Shown piece after piece: positions 9,978-20,133 of a stretch of 64,000 nucleotides of DNA (positions are counted from its first letter, which is position 1; every line of letters starts with the position of its first letter). The stretch lies in the NCBI RefSeq assembly GCF_030411955.1, contig NZ_JASNRA010000002.1, positions 62,001 to 126,000 on the forward strand, given 5' to 3'. The notes beneath the pieces are model-generated. The model did no database searches. It was not told the origin of the DNA and was given only the letters and a program-made list of their open reading frames with translations. The stretch comes from Massilia sp. YIM B02443. GTDB taxonomy: Bacteria; Pseudomonadota; Gammaproteobacteria; Burkholderiales; Burkholderiaceae_D. The translations under genes were made by a program, and so were the position numbers.

Positions 9978-10715
9978 TCAGGTGGCGGAACCCATGCGGC
10001 GGCGCGCCAGGAAGGCCAGCAGGCCGAGGCCGCCCAGCAGCATGGTCCAGGTTGCCGGTTCCGGCACGTCGGCCGCCAGGGCCACGTCGTCCAGCAGCAT
10101 GAACGGCGGCGCGCCCGGCGCGGTGCCCTTGGCCAGGAACGACAGCACTTCGCTGACGCTCGTCGCGGTGAAGCTCATGGTGGCCGTCTTCCAGCCGCTG
10201 AAGCCCCCGTCTTCCAGGCTCAGCAGATCAGTGTTGCGGGTGGCCGAGCCGAAGCCGACTTCCCAGAAGTTGTCCTTGTTGGTGCCTTTGAAGCCCGTTT
10301 GCTGGGCCATCGCGTAGTTGAAGGTCAGCGTGTAGGCCTTGCCGATGGTCAAGCCGTTGACGGTTTGCGACAGCACGCCGGGCCAGTACAGAGCGTCGGA
10401 CGCGAACACGTTGCCGCCGCCGGGCGATGCGCTGTAGCCGTTGCCGTTGTCGCGCAGCCAGATCGCCGAATCCCAGGTATTGGCTATGGCGCCGTTCAGC
10501 ACGAAGTTGTAGCCGCCGTCATTGCCGTTGCTGCTGGTCCAGCCGGTGAGCGTGGTGCGGTCGCTGCGGTTGGTGACGTGCGAGGACAGTTGCTTGTTGC
10601 CGCCGTTGGTGGTCGACTCGAAATTGCCGTTGACCAGGATCGGCGTGGCGGTGGCGAAGCTGCTTGCGAAGGCGGCAACCGAGGTCAGGCACAGCAGGAC
10701 AGACTTGATACGCAT
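9978..10715 (-). CDS. PEP-CTERM sorting-domain protein
   Basis: A 245-residue exported protein. The N-terminal signal peptide runs to about ATA-TP. The body is a beta-rich extracellular domain (NGNFES start, LDDVAL end), and the C-terminus is a full PEP-CTERM signal: VPEPATW, a hydrophobic helix, then the basic tail ARRRMG. This is recognised by exosortase/EpsH, which is not in this window, and leads to surface or biofilm-matrix export. The start at 10715 (MRIKSV) was chosen over an upstream in-frame ATG because it opens the signal peptide directly. The ligand or function is unknown. Confidence 0.9.
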   Translation of the reverse strand: MRIKSVLLCLTSVAAFASSFATATPILVNGNFESTTNGGNKQLSSHVTNRSDRTTLTGWTSSNGNDGGYNFVLNGAIANTWDSAIWLRDNGNGYSASPGGGNVFASDALYWPGVLSQTVNGLTIGKAYTLTFNYAMAQQTGFKGTNKDNFWEVGFGSATRNTDLLSLEDGGFSGWKTATMSFTATSVSEVLSFLAKGTAPGAPPFMLLDDVALAADVPEPATWTMLLGGLGLLAFLARRRMGSAT

Positions 10716-11084
10716 GAGGCGCAAGCTCCAGTGAATAAAGAAAGTGGATCCGGAAAGTTGGTACGACACTGCCGGCGGTTTTCTGGGCCGGCTACAGATC
10801 GACGAAACACTTTCGGTCGAGCTGGAGATTTCTGTCTGCGGGTTGAGGCAGAGTAATTAAATAACAACTGGAAAGATTCTATCAGAATCTAACTAGCTGT
10901 ATTCAATATCTTGGAAGTAAATACATTGCTACAACCTTAATACAACAGGTTTCTGGGTTGCAATGATTTTCGGTGAGCGTGACGCGATGGCGTCGTGTCC
11001 GCTGTGCCCAACCGAATGGATGTGCCGCTGACGATTGCTGCGGCGCGACCACCCGGCCAGACAGTCGCGCGAAGCGTTGCCTGT
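10716..11084. other. Intergenic gap without a recognised gene
   Basis: 369 bases, AT-rich around 10855-10935, holding the promoter region of the minus-strand PEP-CTERM gene and the 3' end of the FKBP gene. I looked for a sigma-54 site like the one before the second PEP-CTERM gene and found none convincing on the minus strand. Confidence 0.5.
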
Positions 11085-11528
11085 TTATCGAACGTCGAGC
11101 AGTTCGACTTCGAAGATCAGGTTGGCGTTCGGCGGGATCGGACCGGCGCCGCCGGCGCCGTAGCCCATTTCCGGCGGCAGGATCAGGGTGCGCTTGCCGC
11201 CGACCTTCATCCCCTGCACGCCTTCATCCCAGCCCTTGATCACCTGCCCGCCGCCGAGCGGGAAGCTGAACGGCTGGCCGCCCTGCGACGAATCGAACTG
11301 GGCGCCGTGCTGCGACGGCGCGGTCGGGTCGAACAGCCAGCCGGTGTAGTGGACGACGGCGGTGGAACCTGCAATCGCTTCCTTGCCGGTGCCCGGGACG
11401 GTATCGATTTTCTGGAACGCCACGACATTGGCCGTCGCGGCTGGGCGCGGCTGTTCCGCGCGCTTGCAGCCGGCCACTGCCAGGGTGAGCGCCAGGCCGA
11501 GGACGGAATAGGAAAGCAGTCGTTTCAT
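11085..11528 (-). CDS. FKBP-type peptidyl-prolyl cis-trans isomerase, lipoprotein
   Basis: A 147-residue protein with a lipoprotein signal (MKRLLSYSV..., lipobox LAVAGC near residue 20) followed by one FKBP domain. Recognisable active-site and core elements are VVHYTGWLFDP, the stretch FSFPLGGGQVIKGWDEGVQGM and the closing ANLIFEVELLDV. It would catalyse prolyl isomerisation of periplasmic or outer-membrane proteins. The start at 11528 is chosen because it gives an immediate signal peptide; the longer upstream frame adds 15 non-conserved residues. It is divergent from the esterase at 11684. Confidence 0.93.
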   Translation of the reverse strand: MKRLLSYSVLGLALTLAVAGCKRAEQPRPAATANVVAFQKIDTVPGTGKEAIAGSTAVVHYTGWLFDPTAPSQHGAQFDSSQGGQPFSFPLGGGQVIKGWDEGVQGMKVGGKRTLILPPEMGYGAGGAGPIPPNANLIFEVELLDVR

Positions 11529-11683
11529 GTGGTTCTTTCGTGTGTTTGAGCGAATGGGCGCAGCATACACCAAGACGCTTTGGCGAATGTCTCTAGAAAA
11601 TTTTTTGGGCCACGGTATTCGGTGTCACACTCTCGAACGAACTCATCGTCGACATCGCTTGAGAAAATCTCGGAGCATAAAGA

Positions 11684-13234
11684 ATGGCGTTTTTTTCGCA
11701 CAAGACTCTGCCAGGTATTTTTATGATGCTGCACCTGCCGGCCGTCATGGCACAGCAGCAGGTTACGGTATCCACCGGCAAAATCGCGGGGCTATCCATG
11801 CTTGATGGCAGTACCATTTTTTATGGCATCCCCTACGCTGCGGCGCCCATCGGCGAGCGTCGCTGGAAACCGCCGGCTCCGCGCGCGCGATGGGCTGGCG
11901 TGCTGGATGCGCGCAAGCAGGCGCCGGCCTGCGTCCAGGCGGACGTAGGGTGGAATCAATCCCTCATCGAAGACGCGAGCGAGGACTGTCTTACTGTTGC
12001 AATCCGCACACCGGCGCGCGACGCAACAGCGCGGCTGCCGGTGCTGGTATATATCCACGGCGGCTCCAACGCCGCCGGCGCCGCCGGCAGCCTGGAGAAA
12101 GACGCGCTGCACCGCGAAGGGATCGTGCTGGTCAAGATCCAGTACCGACTGGGCGCTTTCGGCTTTCTCGGGCTGGAAGCCTTGCGCAAGGAAGACCCGC
12201 ACCGCTCATCGGCCAATTACGGCCTGCTCGACCAGATCGCCGCGCTCAAGTGGGTACAGGCCAATATCGCCGCCTTCGGTGGCGACCCGCAGCGCGTGAC
12301 CATCAGCGGCAGTTCGGCGGGCGCCACCGACGCCTTGTTCCTCACCTACTCGCCGCTGGCCAGGGGATTGTTCCAGCGCGCCATCGTGCAGTCGGCGGCC
12401 CCGGGCGCGCCGCGGCCGCCGTCGGACAGCGACGCCATGGGCAACGAGTTGCTGGCGCGCCTGAAGCTGCCGGCGGGGGCCGCCGGCCTGGCCGCCCTGC
12501 GCACCTTGCCGGCGGATCGGATCAATGCGGCGGCTCTCAACCTCCCGGTGTCCATCGGCGTCGATCCCAGCTTCACGTGGGAGCAACAAAACCTGGATGG
12601 CCACGTGCTCCCGCACGACTACGCCGCAGCCCATGCCGGCGGCGCCGGACGCGACATTGCCATCATCATCGGCAGCAATACGCAGGAACTGGGGGCGGAG
12701 CGCAAGCCCGAGGCGGGTACGGCCATGGTGCAGGCGGCGTACGGCGCGAAGGCAGCTGAGGCGATGCGCCTGTATGGCTATCGCGATGGCAAGACGCCCC
12801 AGGCCGATGCGCTGCTGGGCCATGTGCCGACGCAAGTCATGACCGACATGTGGTTCCGCTGCCCGGCACGGTGGCTGGCGCATCGCATGCGCGATGCCGG
12901 CGCGCGCGTGTGGCGTTATGAATTCGGGTTTGGCGCACCCGGCTCGGGCAAGCCGCCGGAGCATACTACCGAGATGGACTATGTGTATCACGCGCAACCG
13001 GCAGCCGTGGCGGCAGGCACGTGGCCACCGGTACAGCGCTACTGGGCCAATTTCATCCGTCATGGCGATCCGAATGGTGCCGGCTTGCCGGCGTGGCCGA
13101 TGGTGGCGCAGCGTGACGCTTCACTGCTTATCGCGCCGCATGGTATTGCAGCGGTGCACGGCGCGCGTGGCAAGTTGTGCAATCTGATGTTCCAAGGGGT
13201 TGATCATCCGCAGTCGACTGTCGTTCCGAATTGA
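11684..13234 (+). CDS. Type-B carboxylesterase, secreted
   Basis: A 516-residue alpha/beta-hydrolase with a signal peptide ending near AVMAQQQ. The nucleophile elbow is SGSSAGATD (Ser in GxSxG, near residue 211), the oxyanion hole segment is IHGGSNAAG, a candidate acid lies near GSNTQELGAE, and the catalytic His lies in EHTTEMDYVY. These are the classic carboxylesterase/para-nitrobenzyl esterase landmarks. It cleaves carboxylic esters, probably in the periplasm. The ATG has GGAG about 8 bases upstream. A strong hairpin terminator follows at 13257, just outside the island boundary. Confidence 0.92.
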   Translation: MAFFSHKTLPGIFMMLHLPAVMAQQQVTVSTGKIAGLSMLDGSTIFYGIPYAAAPIGERRWKPPAPRARWAGVLDARKQAPACVQADVGWNQSLIEDASEDCLTVAIRTPARDATARLPVLVYIHGGSNAAGAAGSLEKDALHREGIVLVKIQYRLGAFGFLGLEALRKEDPHRSSANYGLLDQIAALKWVQANIAAFGGDPQRVTISGSSAGATDALFLTYSPLARGLFQRAIVQSAAPGAPRPPSDSDAMGNELLARLKLPAGAAGLAALRTLPADRINAAALNLPVSIGVDPSFTWEQQNLDGHVLPHDYAAAHAGGAGRDIAIIIGSNTQELGAERKPEAGTAMVQAAYGAKAAEAMRLYGYRDGKTPQADALLGHVPTQVMTDMWFRCPARWLAHRMRDAGARVWRYEFGFGAPGSGKPPEHTTEMDYVYHAQPAAVAAGTWPPVQRYWANFIRHGDPNGAGLPAWPMVAQRDASLLIAPHGIAAVHGARGKLCNLMFQGVDHPQSTVVPN

Positions 13235-13256
13235 CGCTTGCAAGTCTGGAAAATGA

Positions 13257-13278
13257 AAAGCCCCTTTTCAGGGGCTTT
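13257..13278 (+). terminator. Rho-independent-type terminator after the carboxylesterase
   Basis: Stem AAAGCCCC / GGGGCTTT (13257-13264 with 13271-13278) with a 6-base loop, 23 bases after the esterase stop. It is self-complementary, so it may work in both directions. Confidence 0.75.
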
Positions 13279-13283
13279 CCAGT

Positions 13284-13298
13284 ATCTTGGCGGAGAGA
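13284..13298. repeat. Left attachment repeat: copy of the tRNA-Ser 3' end
   Basis: ATCTTGGCGGAGAGA, identical to 20590-20604, where it includes the encoded CCA and the acceptor-stem 3' strand of the intact tRNA-Ser. Similarity continues loosely into the next few bases (TGGGA versus GGGGGA). A partial tRNA 3' end facing an intact tRNA at the other boundary is the normal signature of site-specific integration. Confidence 0.75.
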
Positions 13299-13320
13299 TG
13301 GGAATCCCCTGAAAAACTCC

Positions 13321-13343
13321 AAACCCGGTATCCATGCGGGTTT
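13321..13343. terminator. Hairpin downstream of the ABC-3C operon
   Basis: AAACCCG / CGGGTTT stem (13321-13327 with 13337-13343), 9-base loop, about 190 bases beyond the ATPase stop on the minus strand. The gap 13235-13529 otherwise shows no gene. Confidence 0.4.
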
Positions 13344-13529
13344 CATCATGGTCGGCTCTGCTGTTGTAGACGGAAATGTATACGGTCGCAAAACATTGTC
13401 AACATTATGACATGCTTTCAATGCTCTGCTAGCACTCATCATGCCTCGGAAACTTTGTACGCTACAGCCAACGAGGCGCGACAGCACGTTGGGAACCCGA
13501 CGAAAAGCCGTTCGCATTCTCCCTGAACA

Positions 13530-15287
13530 TTAGGAAACCGTCTTATAGAACATATTATGCTTTTCTCCGGGATAGCGGGGTACCCATTCGTTGTCCTGTT
13601 CATCACCGATGTAATGAAACTCAGTGTTCGAGAAGACGATTTGAGTATCGAACTTTTGGGCTAACTCCTTCAATCCCTTCACGTACGAGCCAAGGTCATC
13701 ATTGTTTATGTCATGCTGTTTTGGGGTATCCAAGATCAAGAACGGAAAGGCTCTTCTCCCTCTGCTCATAGCAAGTTCTAGTAGAGCAGCGTGAAAGGCA
13801 AGGACCGCACGGACTTTAGTACTTCCTTTTAACTGGGAAATTGTCTCAATCCCAAAGACTGGTTGGAAATCATCTCTGAATGATATGTTCTTATCAATAT
13901 TGTCAGTGTTGATGATGTCGAGCCAACGCAAAAACATTTGGCGAAAATCCGAGCGCAACTTTATTATCTCTGAACTGAAAGATCTTTCGCCACTTAATGA
14001 TTGATATCTCTCATACATTTTATCGCGAGACACCATCGCCTCAAAATATCTAGATTGGAGAACCTGATGCTTTTCAAAATCAGATCGTTTCGATTGCAGA
14101 GAAAAAATTTCAGATTTGATTTTCGAAACGGCTTCTATAACGGCCCGCATTTCACTACCGCCCAGCATCTTCTCTCGATCCCTAATTAATTCCAAATTTA
14201 GGTTTTCGTATCTATTTCTTTCAGCAATAAGCGCATCTATTCTTCCCTGGTCACTTCTAGAATTTCGCTCGAGGTCTTTTATCTGATCTTTGAGATACAG
14301 TAAATTTTTGGAATATGACGCTGAGCTTGCAGAGAAGAGTTGACAGCCCACAGATTGACAAATTTCGCTAAATGAAAGAAATATACGACGAGACTCTTCG
14401 TTCAAGCTCAGTGCGTTTATTTCCAAATTGATCTCATTGATTATTTGATTAACGCTCCGCTCACGCTTGCTTGCCTCCGAGAGTTCTGCATGGATATTCT
14501 TCAATCTCTCGCGGTTATTTCCAATTAGTCTATCCAGCACTCCGACTGCCCCATCATGACTCGAACCAGAAACAGTAAGGTTTTTTAATTCAAATTCCAA
14601 AGTAGCAAGTTTATCCGTTACCCCTTGCAAATCATCCGACCCGTCGAGATTGCGTCGAGCAAACTCCACATCGGCCTCTCGTTTCTTTACCAGCTCATCA
14701 AGGCGGGCCAGTTCTTGCTTTGTATCGATCCGATCCTTTCTTACATCGAACGAGTTTTTTATTGGCAAATCAAATAGCAGGCGGACCATCTCCGAAAACT
14801 GATCTTTGATGAAACGTGATTTGGGGCCATAAAAATCTCGGTAGCCATCGTCTTGATCAAGGTAAACGATAGGCAAGATGGTTGCGATGTACGGTTTTGA
14901 AAGTTTTTCGCTGGTTGTGATCAGATTAGGATAGGAAAGAGCTAGCAGTTCAAACATGAACTCAGAATACTCTGCCTCGGAATAGAAGCGTGCCTCTTCC
15001 CCTATCGGTCCTCGCACAGTGATATCGACATCTTTGCTTATGATGCGCGAGACTTCAAAAATCTGACCGGCCACCGAAAACTCCAAAACCGCTTTCGAAC
15101 AGCGACGATAGATTTCATCCCTAAAGTCACCCGGGTAGCCCAAACAAAATGCAATTGCCTGGACCGTAGGGGTCTTTCCGCAACCGTTTGGACCATAAAG
15201 TTGAGTAATATGATTGCCGAAGACAAGCACGTCTGACTCAAGACCATTTCGTCCATTTGGGAAAATCTTCAAGCTCAAAAATTTCAT
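13530..15287 (-). CDS. SMC/RecN-like ATPase, ABC-three-component system
   Basis: A 585-residue ABC-type ATPase. Walker A is GPNGCGKT near residues 32-39; the middle (about 190-430) is charged and heptad-like, as in coiled-coil SMC/Rad50 arms; and the C-terminal lobe carries Walker B as FPFLILDTPKQHDIN near residues 530-544. The Walker B ends in DTP rather than the usual DE. Start 15287 is preferred over the upstream ATG because it overlaps the middle-component stop by four bases (ATGA). Third gene of the operon. By analogy with ABC-3C systems, it would sense DNA or phage structures and gate the nuclease encoded two genes upstream. No homology search was possible. Confidence 0.8.
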   Translation of the reverse strand: MKFLSLKIFPNGRNGLESDVLVFGNHITQLYGPNGCGKTPTVQAIAFCLGYPGDFRDEIYRRCSKAVLEFSVAGQIFEVSRIISKDVDITVRGPIGEEARFYSEAEYSEFMFELLALSYPNLITTSEKLSKPYIATILPIVYLDQDDGYRDFYGPKSRFIKDQFSEMVRLLFDLPIKNSFDVRKDRIDTKQELARLDELVKKREADVEFARRNLDGSDDLQGVTDKLATLEFELKNLTVSGSSHDGAVGVLDRLIGNNRERLKNIHAELSEASKRERSVNQIINEINLEINALSLNEESRRIFLSFSEICQSVGCQLFSASSASYSKNLLYLKDQIKDLERNSRSDQGRIDALIAERNRYENLNLELIRDREKMLGGSEMRAVIEAVSKIKSEIFSLQSKRSDFEKHQVLQSRYFEAMVSRDKMYERYQSLSGERSFSSEIIKLRSDFRQMFLRWLDIINTDNIDKNISFRDDFQPVFGIETISQLKGSTKVRAVLAFHAALLELAMSRGRRAFPFLILDTPKQHDINNDDLGSYVKGLKELAQKFDTQIVFSNTEFHYIGDEQDNEWVPRYPGEKHNMFYKTVS

Positions 15288-15760
15288 ATGAGTTCTAAGT
15301 CTTGTTGTCGTGATACACAAATATTACGGCATGCCAAGCTAATCTTCGATAGATTATATGCAAGATCGTCATCACCTTCGACCGCTCGAGCGATCACCTT
15401 TTTGCCCATTTCAGTGATAACGATTTTGGTATTTCTATTGGGTATTTCGACTAGACTCGCAAGCTCAAGGAAGTTCAGTGCTTTCACGGTTCGAACTCGA
15501 AGATTTGCAGACCATCCCAAATGCTGCGCAGAACCTTTGAAGCCTATCATACTTGCTTCTATGCTTTCTCCCACCAACTGCCCTATTTCGGCGATTTTTG
15601 GTTTCCGCCTATCTTTTGCCATAAGGAGAATAATAAGAGCAATTAGCGGCAACTGAAATAATGCTTCGTTGCCAAGACCGCGGACGCCTTGCACACAGTC
15701 TTTGGCGTCAAGCTCAATTTCCGAATTACCAACTCGATCAAAAAATTCATCGAAATTCAT
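15284..15760 (-). CDS. ABC-3C middle component, winged-helix-like
   Basis: A 158-residue protein between the nuclease and the ATPase genes, overlapping both by four bases (ATGA), so translation is probably coupled. The predicted pattern is mostly helical, with a hydrophobic helix near 37-48 (LPLIALIILLMA) and a likely winged-helix part (LRVRTVKALNFLELASLVEI followed by KIVITEMGKKVI). Middle components of ABC-3C systems have this size, position and fold type and are thought to link the ATPase to the effector. The exact subtype number cannot be given without a profile search. Confidence 0.7.
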   Translation of the reverse strand: MNFDEFFDRVGNSEIELDAKDCVQGVRGLGNEALFQLPLIALIILLMAKDRRKPKIAEIGQLVGESIEASMIGFKGSAQHLGWSANLRVRTVKALNFLELASLVEIPNRNTKIVITEMGKKVIARAVEGDDDLAYNLSKISLACRNICVSRQQDLELI

Positions 15761-16950
15761 TGCTTATTCCTCACGAGCGAAGAGAAAAACCCGCCTAGAA
15801 TTAATTCGGGAGTAAGATCATACGAGAGACCGTCTTGATCAAACTGAATAATAAGCGAGCGAATTTCCCTTCTTAATTCGGAAATTTTCACCTTCCCATC
15901 CATCCCAACATTTTGGCCCAGCGAATTTCGAATGCTGGAAATGATGGCTTGTAGGTCGAATTCCGGAATAATATGACGATTGTTCCGGAGCCAGATATCC
16001 CAATTAGTCTTACATCTAGAGCAAAACTCAATCTCACTGTTATCTGCACCAGCTTTTTTTAGAGTCCGCTGAATAATCGAAACAGCCTTTATGGCATCAT
16101 CATCTCCAGCATCTAAGAGCGCACGATAAGCATCTTTGGAGATACTTAGTATGTCGAGTAAATCATCGATAGAGATGCCAGCCAACTTTTCAATGGATTC
16201 AGCGTTAATCTTTTCTATACGACCGGCAGATTTGCTTTCCACGAGAGCAAGCAACTTTATTAATATTTCGTCTACCTCAGTGCGTCCCAAGTCGACTTCG
16301 CTATAAAAATGAATTTTTTCACGTACAATCATACCGAAACCGTGGTCCTTCAGCTTCAGATGCTGGACGTCAGATTCGAAGCAAAGCTTCGTTATGCAAC
16401 TTCGTATCTCGGAGTCAGTAAGTTTGCGCTCGAGCAATTCCTCTTTGAAGCAGTCATTAAAAATCTGCAACAATGCAATTGAGTATTTATTTGAGAACTT
16501 GCCCTCTCGAATGTCCTCGACTATCTCCAGTACGGCATCGTCTAGATTAATATTTGTTTGAAAGACTGTAGATTCGCAAGCGGTATCGAACAGGATCGCA
16601 TGCAGCAATAATTTCCCGACGAAACTATCTTTAACGGTATCCAGTTGCTGCGCGGGCGGCTTCTTTCCTCTTCCCGTAGTAAGTCCGAAGATTTCATTAA
16701 CCGTCCAATTCTTATTAGCTTTCGCCCGCGTTTTCACCTGAGTGAACACATACTGCCTACTTATTCCGATCGACTTTCTTATCACAAAGTCATCGTGCAA
16801 ATCGCAGTAGACACGATCAATTTCTTTTCCTTCCAAAATGGAAAGAGCCGCGATAGCGGCTGCGCGCGTTTGGGCACGGTACCTATCGAACGAATCCCGG
16901 CCGTCTTGCTCTCTTGGTTGCCGCTCATGAAGCTCCAAGCTATACCCCAT
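15757..16950 (-). CDS. PD-(D/E)XK nuclease effector, DUF4297/Cap4-like, ABC-3C system
   Basis: A 397-residue protein, first gene of the operon. The N-terminal 80 residues fit the Cap4/DUF4297 nuclease pattern: GRDSFDRYRAQTRAAA, then acidic CDLHDDFVI (Asp53/Asp54) and YVFTQVKTR (Gln71, Lys73), i.e. a D...QxK restriction-like active site. The rest (about 100-397) is helical and of unknown fold, with one lone CxxC (FCSRC). In ABC-3C systems the large third component carries such an effector. Expected action is cleavage of double-stranded DNA upon activation. The ATG at 16950 follows a short 5' hairpin; its ribosome-binding site is poor. Confidence 0.75.
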   Translation of the reverse strand: MGYSLELHERQPREQDGRDSFDRYRAQTRAAAIAALSILEGKEIDRVYCDLHDDFVIRKSIGISRQYVFTQVKTRAKANKNWTVNEIFGLTTGRGKKPPAQQLDTVKDSFVGKLLLHAILFDTACESTVFQTNINLDDAVLEIVEDIREGKFSNKYSIALLQIFNDCFKEELLERKLTDSEIRSCITKLCFESDVQHLKLKDHGFGMIVREKIHFYSEVDLGRTEVDEILIKLLALVESKSAGRIEKINAESIEKLAGISIDDLLDILSISKDAYRALLDAGDDDAIKAVSIIQRTLKKAGADNSEIEFCSRCKTNWDIWLRNNRHIIPEFDLQAIISSIRNSLGQNVGMDGKVKISELRREIRSLIIQFDQDGLSYDLTPELILGGFFSSLVRNKQ

Positions 16951-16965
16951 CTATAAAATATCCGG

Positions 16966-16981
16966 CCTTCGAGACCGAAGG
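16966..16981 (-). promoter_or_regulatory. Short hairpin before the ABC-3C operon
   Basis: CCTTCG-AGAC-CGAAGG, a perfect 6-bp stem with a 4-base loop, 15 bases upstream of the first start codon. It could be an operator or a leader hairpin. Confidence 0.3.
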
Positions 16982-17192
16982 ACCGTTAAGTTGCCACATT
17001 AACACGCAGAGCGTCTAGGAAAGTATCAAATTTCCACGGAAACATGACAGCGGATGACGGGTGCTTTCACACTTGAAATGTTCTCCCTTCGGTGGCAGCT
17101 GATTACGTATTGACTACATAGCGCCTGTTCGGCTCACTTTGTGCAGCTGTAGTAGCAAATTAGACCCTCTTGCTACAGCAATGGGGAAAAAG

Positions 17193-18678
<1,486 letters not shown>

Positions 18679-18681
<3 letters not shown>

Positions 18682-19413
18682 TAACTGCTCTCTGACTTGC
18701 CGCGATATAAGTCGAATCTTCTTCTCGTCGGTTACACACAGGCGCTTATCGATTGTGTTCATGAAAAATGTTCGGTCACCAAATGCTCCCAAGAACACCC
18801 AGTCACGAATGCCCCCTTGTTCACACAGATCCTTATTTTCAAGGAAGTGAACCTGAAGTGCGCCGTTATAGAGACCTTTACCGTCCGAGTATCCGGCGGC
18901 CATCGAGGCTGCTGACTGTGCTAAAACCAGTGCGCAGAATTGGGCGGTAAACTCAGGCAACAAGCGGGCGCGATAAATCGACAGGACAATGCCTCCAACA
19001 AACATGACAAACGCGATTACCAAAAGAGAGGTTTCATTTTCGAAATGAAAATCCAGCGCAAGATAAGCTGACACCCCCTTATAGAAATCGACAGCAAATG
19101 AGATGGCATATAGCAACACGAGGACACGCATTACGTTCCGTATAGAGTCTCGGCCACGCTCTTGCACCATAACATAGATAGCAGCAACGACAACAGGAAC
19201 CGCCACAATCACGACAACCCGATTTAGCGGAGTGCTTATATAGTCCTGCAACCCCAGATACGGGAATATATTGAATCCGAAAGGACGCCAGAACGAGAAG
19301 ATGTAACATGCACCAAGAAGCACCGCATACGCATATAGGACGATCCCGATTCCAAGCTTGTCAAGGCCGATCTCAAGAGGCATGATTTTTTTTCGCTGAG
19401 GTCGGAGTCTCAT
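18679..19413 (-). CDS. Unknown multi-pass membrane protein, C-terminus ended by the IS repeat
   Basis: Up to 244 residues. Hydrophobic segments lie near residues 20-42, 66-82, 94-108 and 128-148, followed by a hydrophilic C-terminal part with two cysteines (KDLCEQGG, RLCVTDE). I do not recognise the family. The stop TGA at 18679-18681 is made from the terminal bases of the IS3 inverted repeat, so the original C-terminus may have been longer. The start is uncertain: ATG 19413 or ATG 19383, neither with a clear ribosome-binding site. Composition is AT-richer than the host genes. Confidence 0.55.
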
Positions 19414-19696
19414 GTGATTTCGAAGAAAGGTTGTAAGTAAATGCTCATCGTAACAGTAATTATTGGTGCATCAACACCCCGGTAGGTAGCACCAGCCTCC
19501 GAACCTCATGCCTTAGCGAGCGCGGTTTAAACGAACTTGCTCAAGAGTCATTTGTTGGTTCACAACCAAATTCCGCCTGAAGCCTGCCGCTACCGTGCTT
19601 CCCACGGCTTAGACCAGTCTTGAAAAATCCTCAACACAGCCCTACACTAGACTTGCCGGTCCCACTACACCCGGCAGCATGTACATGAAAAGGCAA
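19414..19696. other. Island intergenic region
   Basis: No convincing ORF. It includes a short inverted repeat GCCGG...CCGGC near 19653-19673. It probably holds promoters for the membrane protein (minus) and the small ORF (plus). Confidence 0.4.
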
Positions 19697-19718
19697 CCTC
19701 CAATCTAACCATTGGAGG
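19697..19718 (+). promoter_or_regulatory. Hairpin that buries the ribosome-binding site of the 77-residue ORF
   Basis: CCTCCAAT-CTAACC-ATTGGAGG: a perfect 8-bp stem (19697-19704 with 19711-19718) whose 3' arm is the Shine-Dalgarno GGAGG, four bases before the GTG start. When folded, it would block ribosome entry. A related motif GGAGG-TTGAA-CCTCC occurs downstream near 20040-20054. Confidence 0.55.
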
Positions 19719-19722
19719 AACA

Positions 19723-19956
19723 GTGTCAAACAAAGAACGCTTGAAGCGAACGGTAGCTACGGTTATCAAGCACATCCACAGCAATGCACTTCAGTACGTA
19801 ACCTTGATCGGAGCTTTAACCCAAGACGATTACTCAGCGGCCCTCACTTGCCTAGAAGTGATTGCTCTCCGGGCCTTAACCGGAGCGATACAACGAAAGA
19901 TCAACCGTCGCAGAAAGGATAATGCGGACCAGCGAACTGACCAACACCAACCTTGA
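19723..19956 (+). CDS. Small basic hypothetical protein, island
   Basis: 77 residues from a GTG start with a strong GGAGG four bases upstream, which is the main reason for believing it. The sequence is helical-looking, with a hydrophobic centre (YSAALTCLEVIALRALTGAI) and a very basic tail (RKINRRRKDNADQR). I do not recognise the family. Its ribosome-binding site lies in a perfect hairpin, so translation may be regulated. It could be a small regulator, a toxin-like peptide or a satellite gene; none can be chosen. Confidence 0.5.
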   Translation: MSNKERLKRTVATVIKHIHSNALQYVTLIGALTQDDYSAALTCLEVIALRALTGAIQRKINRRRKDNADQRTDQHQP

Positions 19957-20023
19957 CCTACCAAAGATCAACCATCGGAAGTGGAGAATGACAACACGAA
20001 CCACTAAGCGCAGTCAGCAGTAA
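19922..20023 (+). CDS. Possible 33-residue ORF overlapping the 77-residue gene
   Basis: ATG at 19922 in another frame, overlapping the end of the upstream ORF; an internal ATG at 19988 has GGAG before it. The product is basic (INHRKWRMTTRTTKRSQQ). No similarity recognised, weak support. Confidence 0.15.
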   Translation: MRTSELTNTNLDLPKINHRKWRMTTRTTKRSQQ

Positions 20024-20133
20024 CCTTTTCATGCCCGGAGGTTGAACCTCCAAACCAGCGATGTGGCTACCAGTACGCCACCGCAACGGTAGTGTAGTTA
20101 GGGCATTTAGCAACCGACACGGCGAGTCCATAC

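Noticed and set aside
10716..10960. Sigma-54 promoter upstream of the first PEP-CTERM gene
   Set aside because: The best GG-N10-GC-like site on the minus strand matches the consensus poorly outside the invariant bases.
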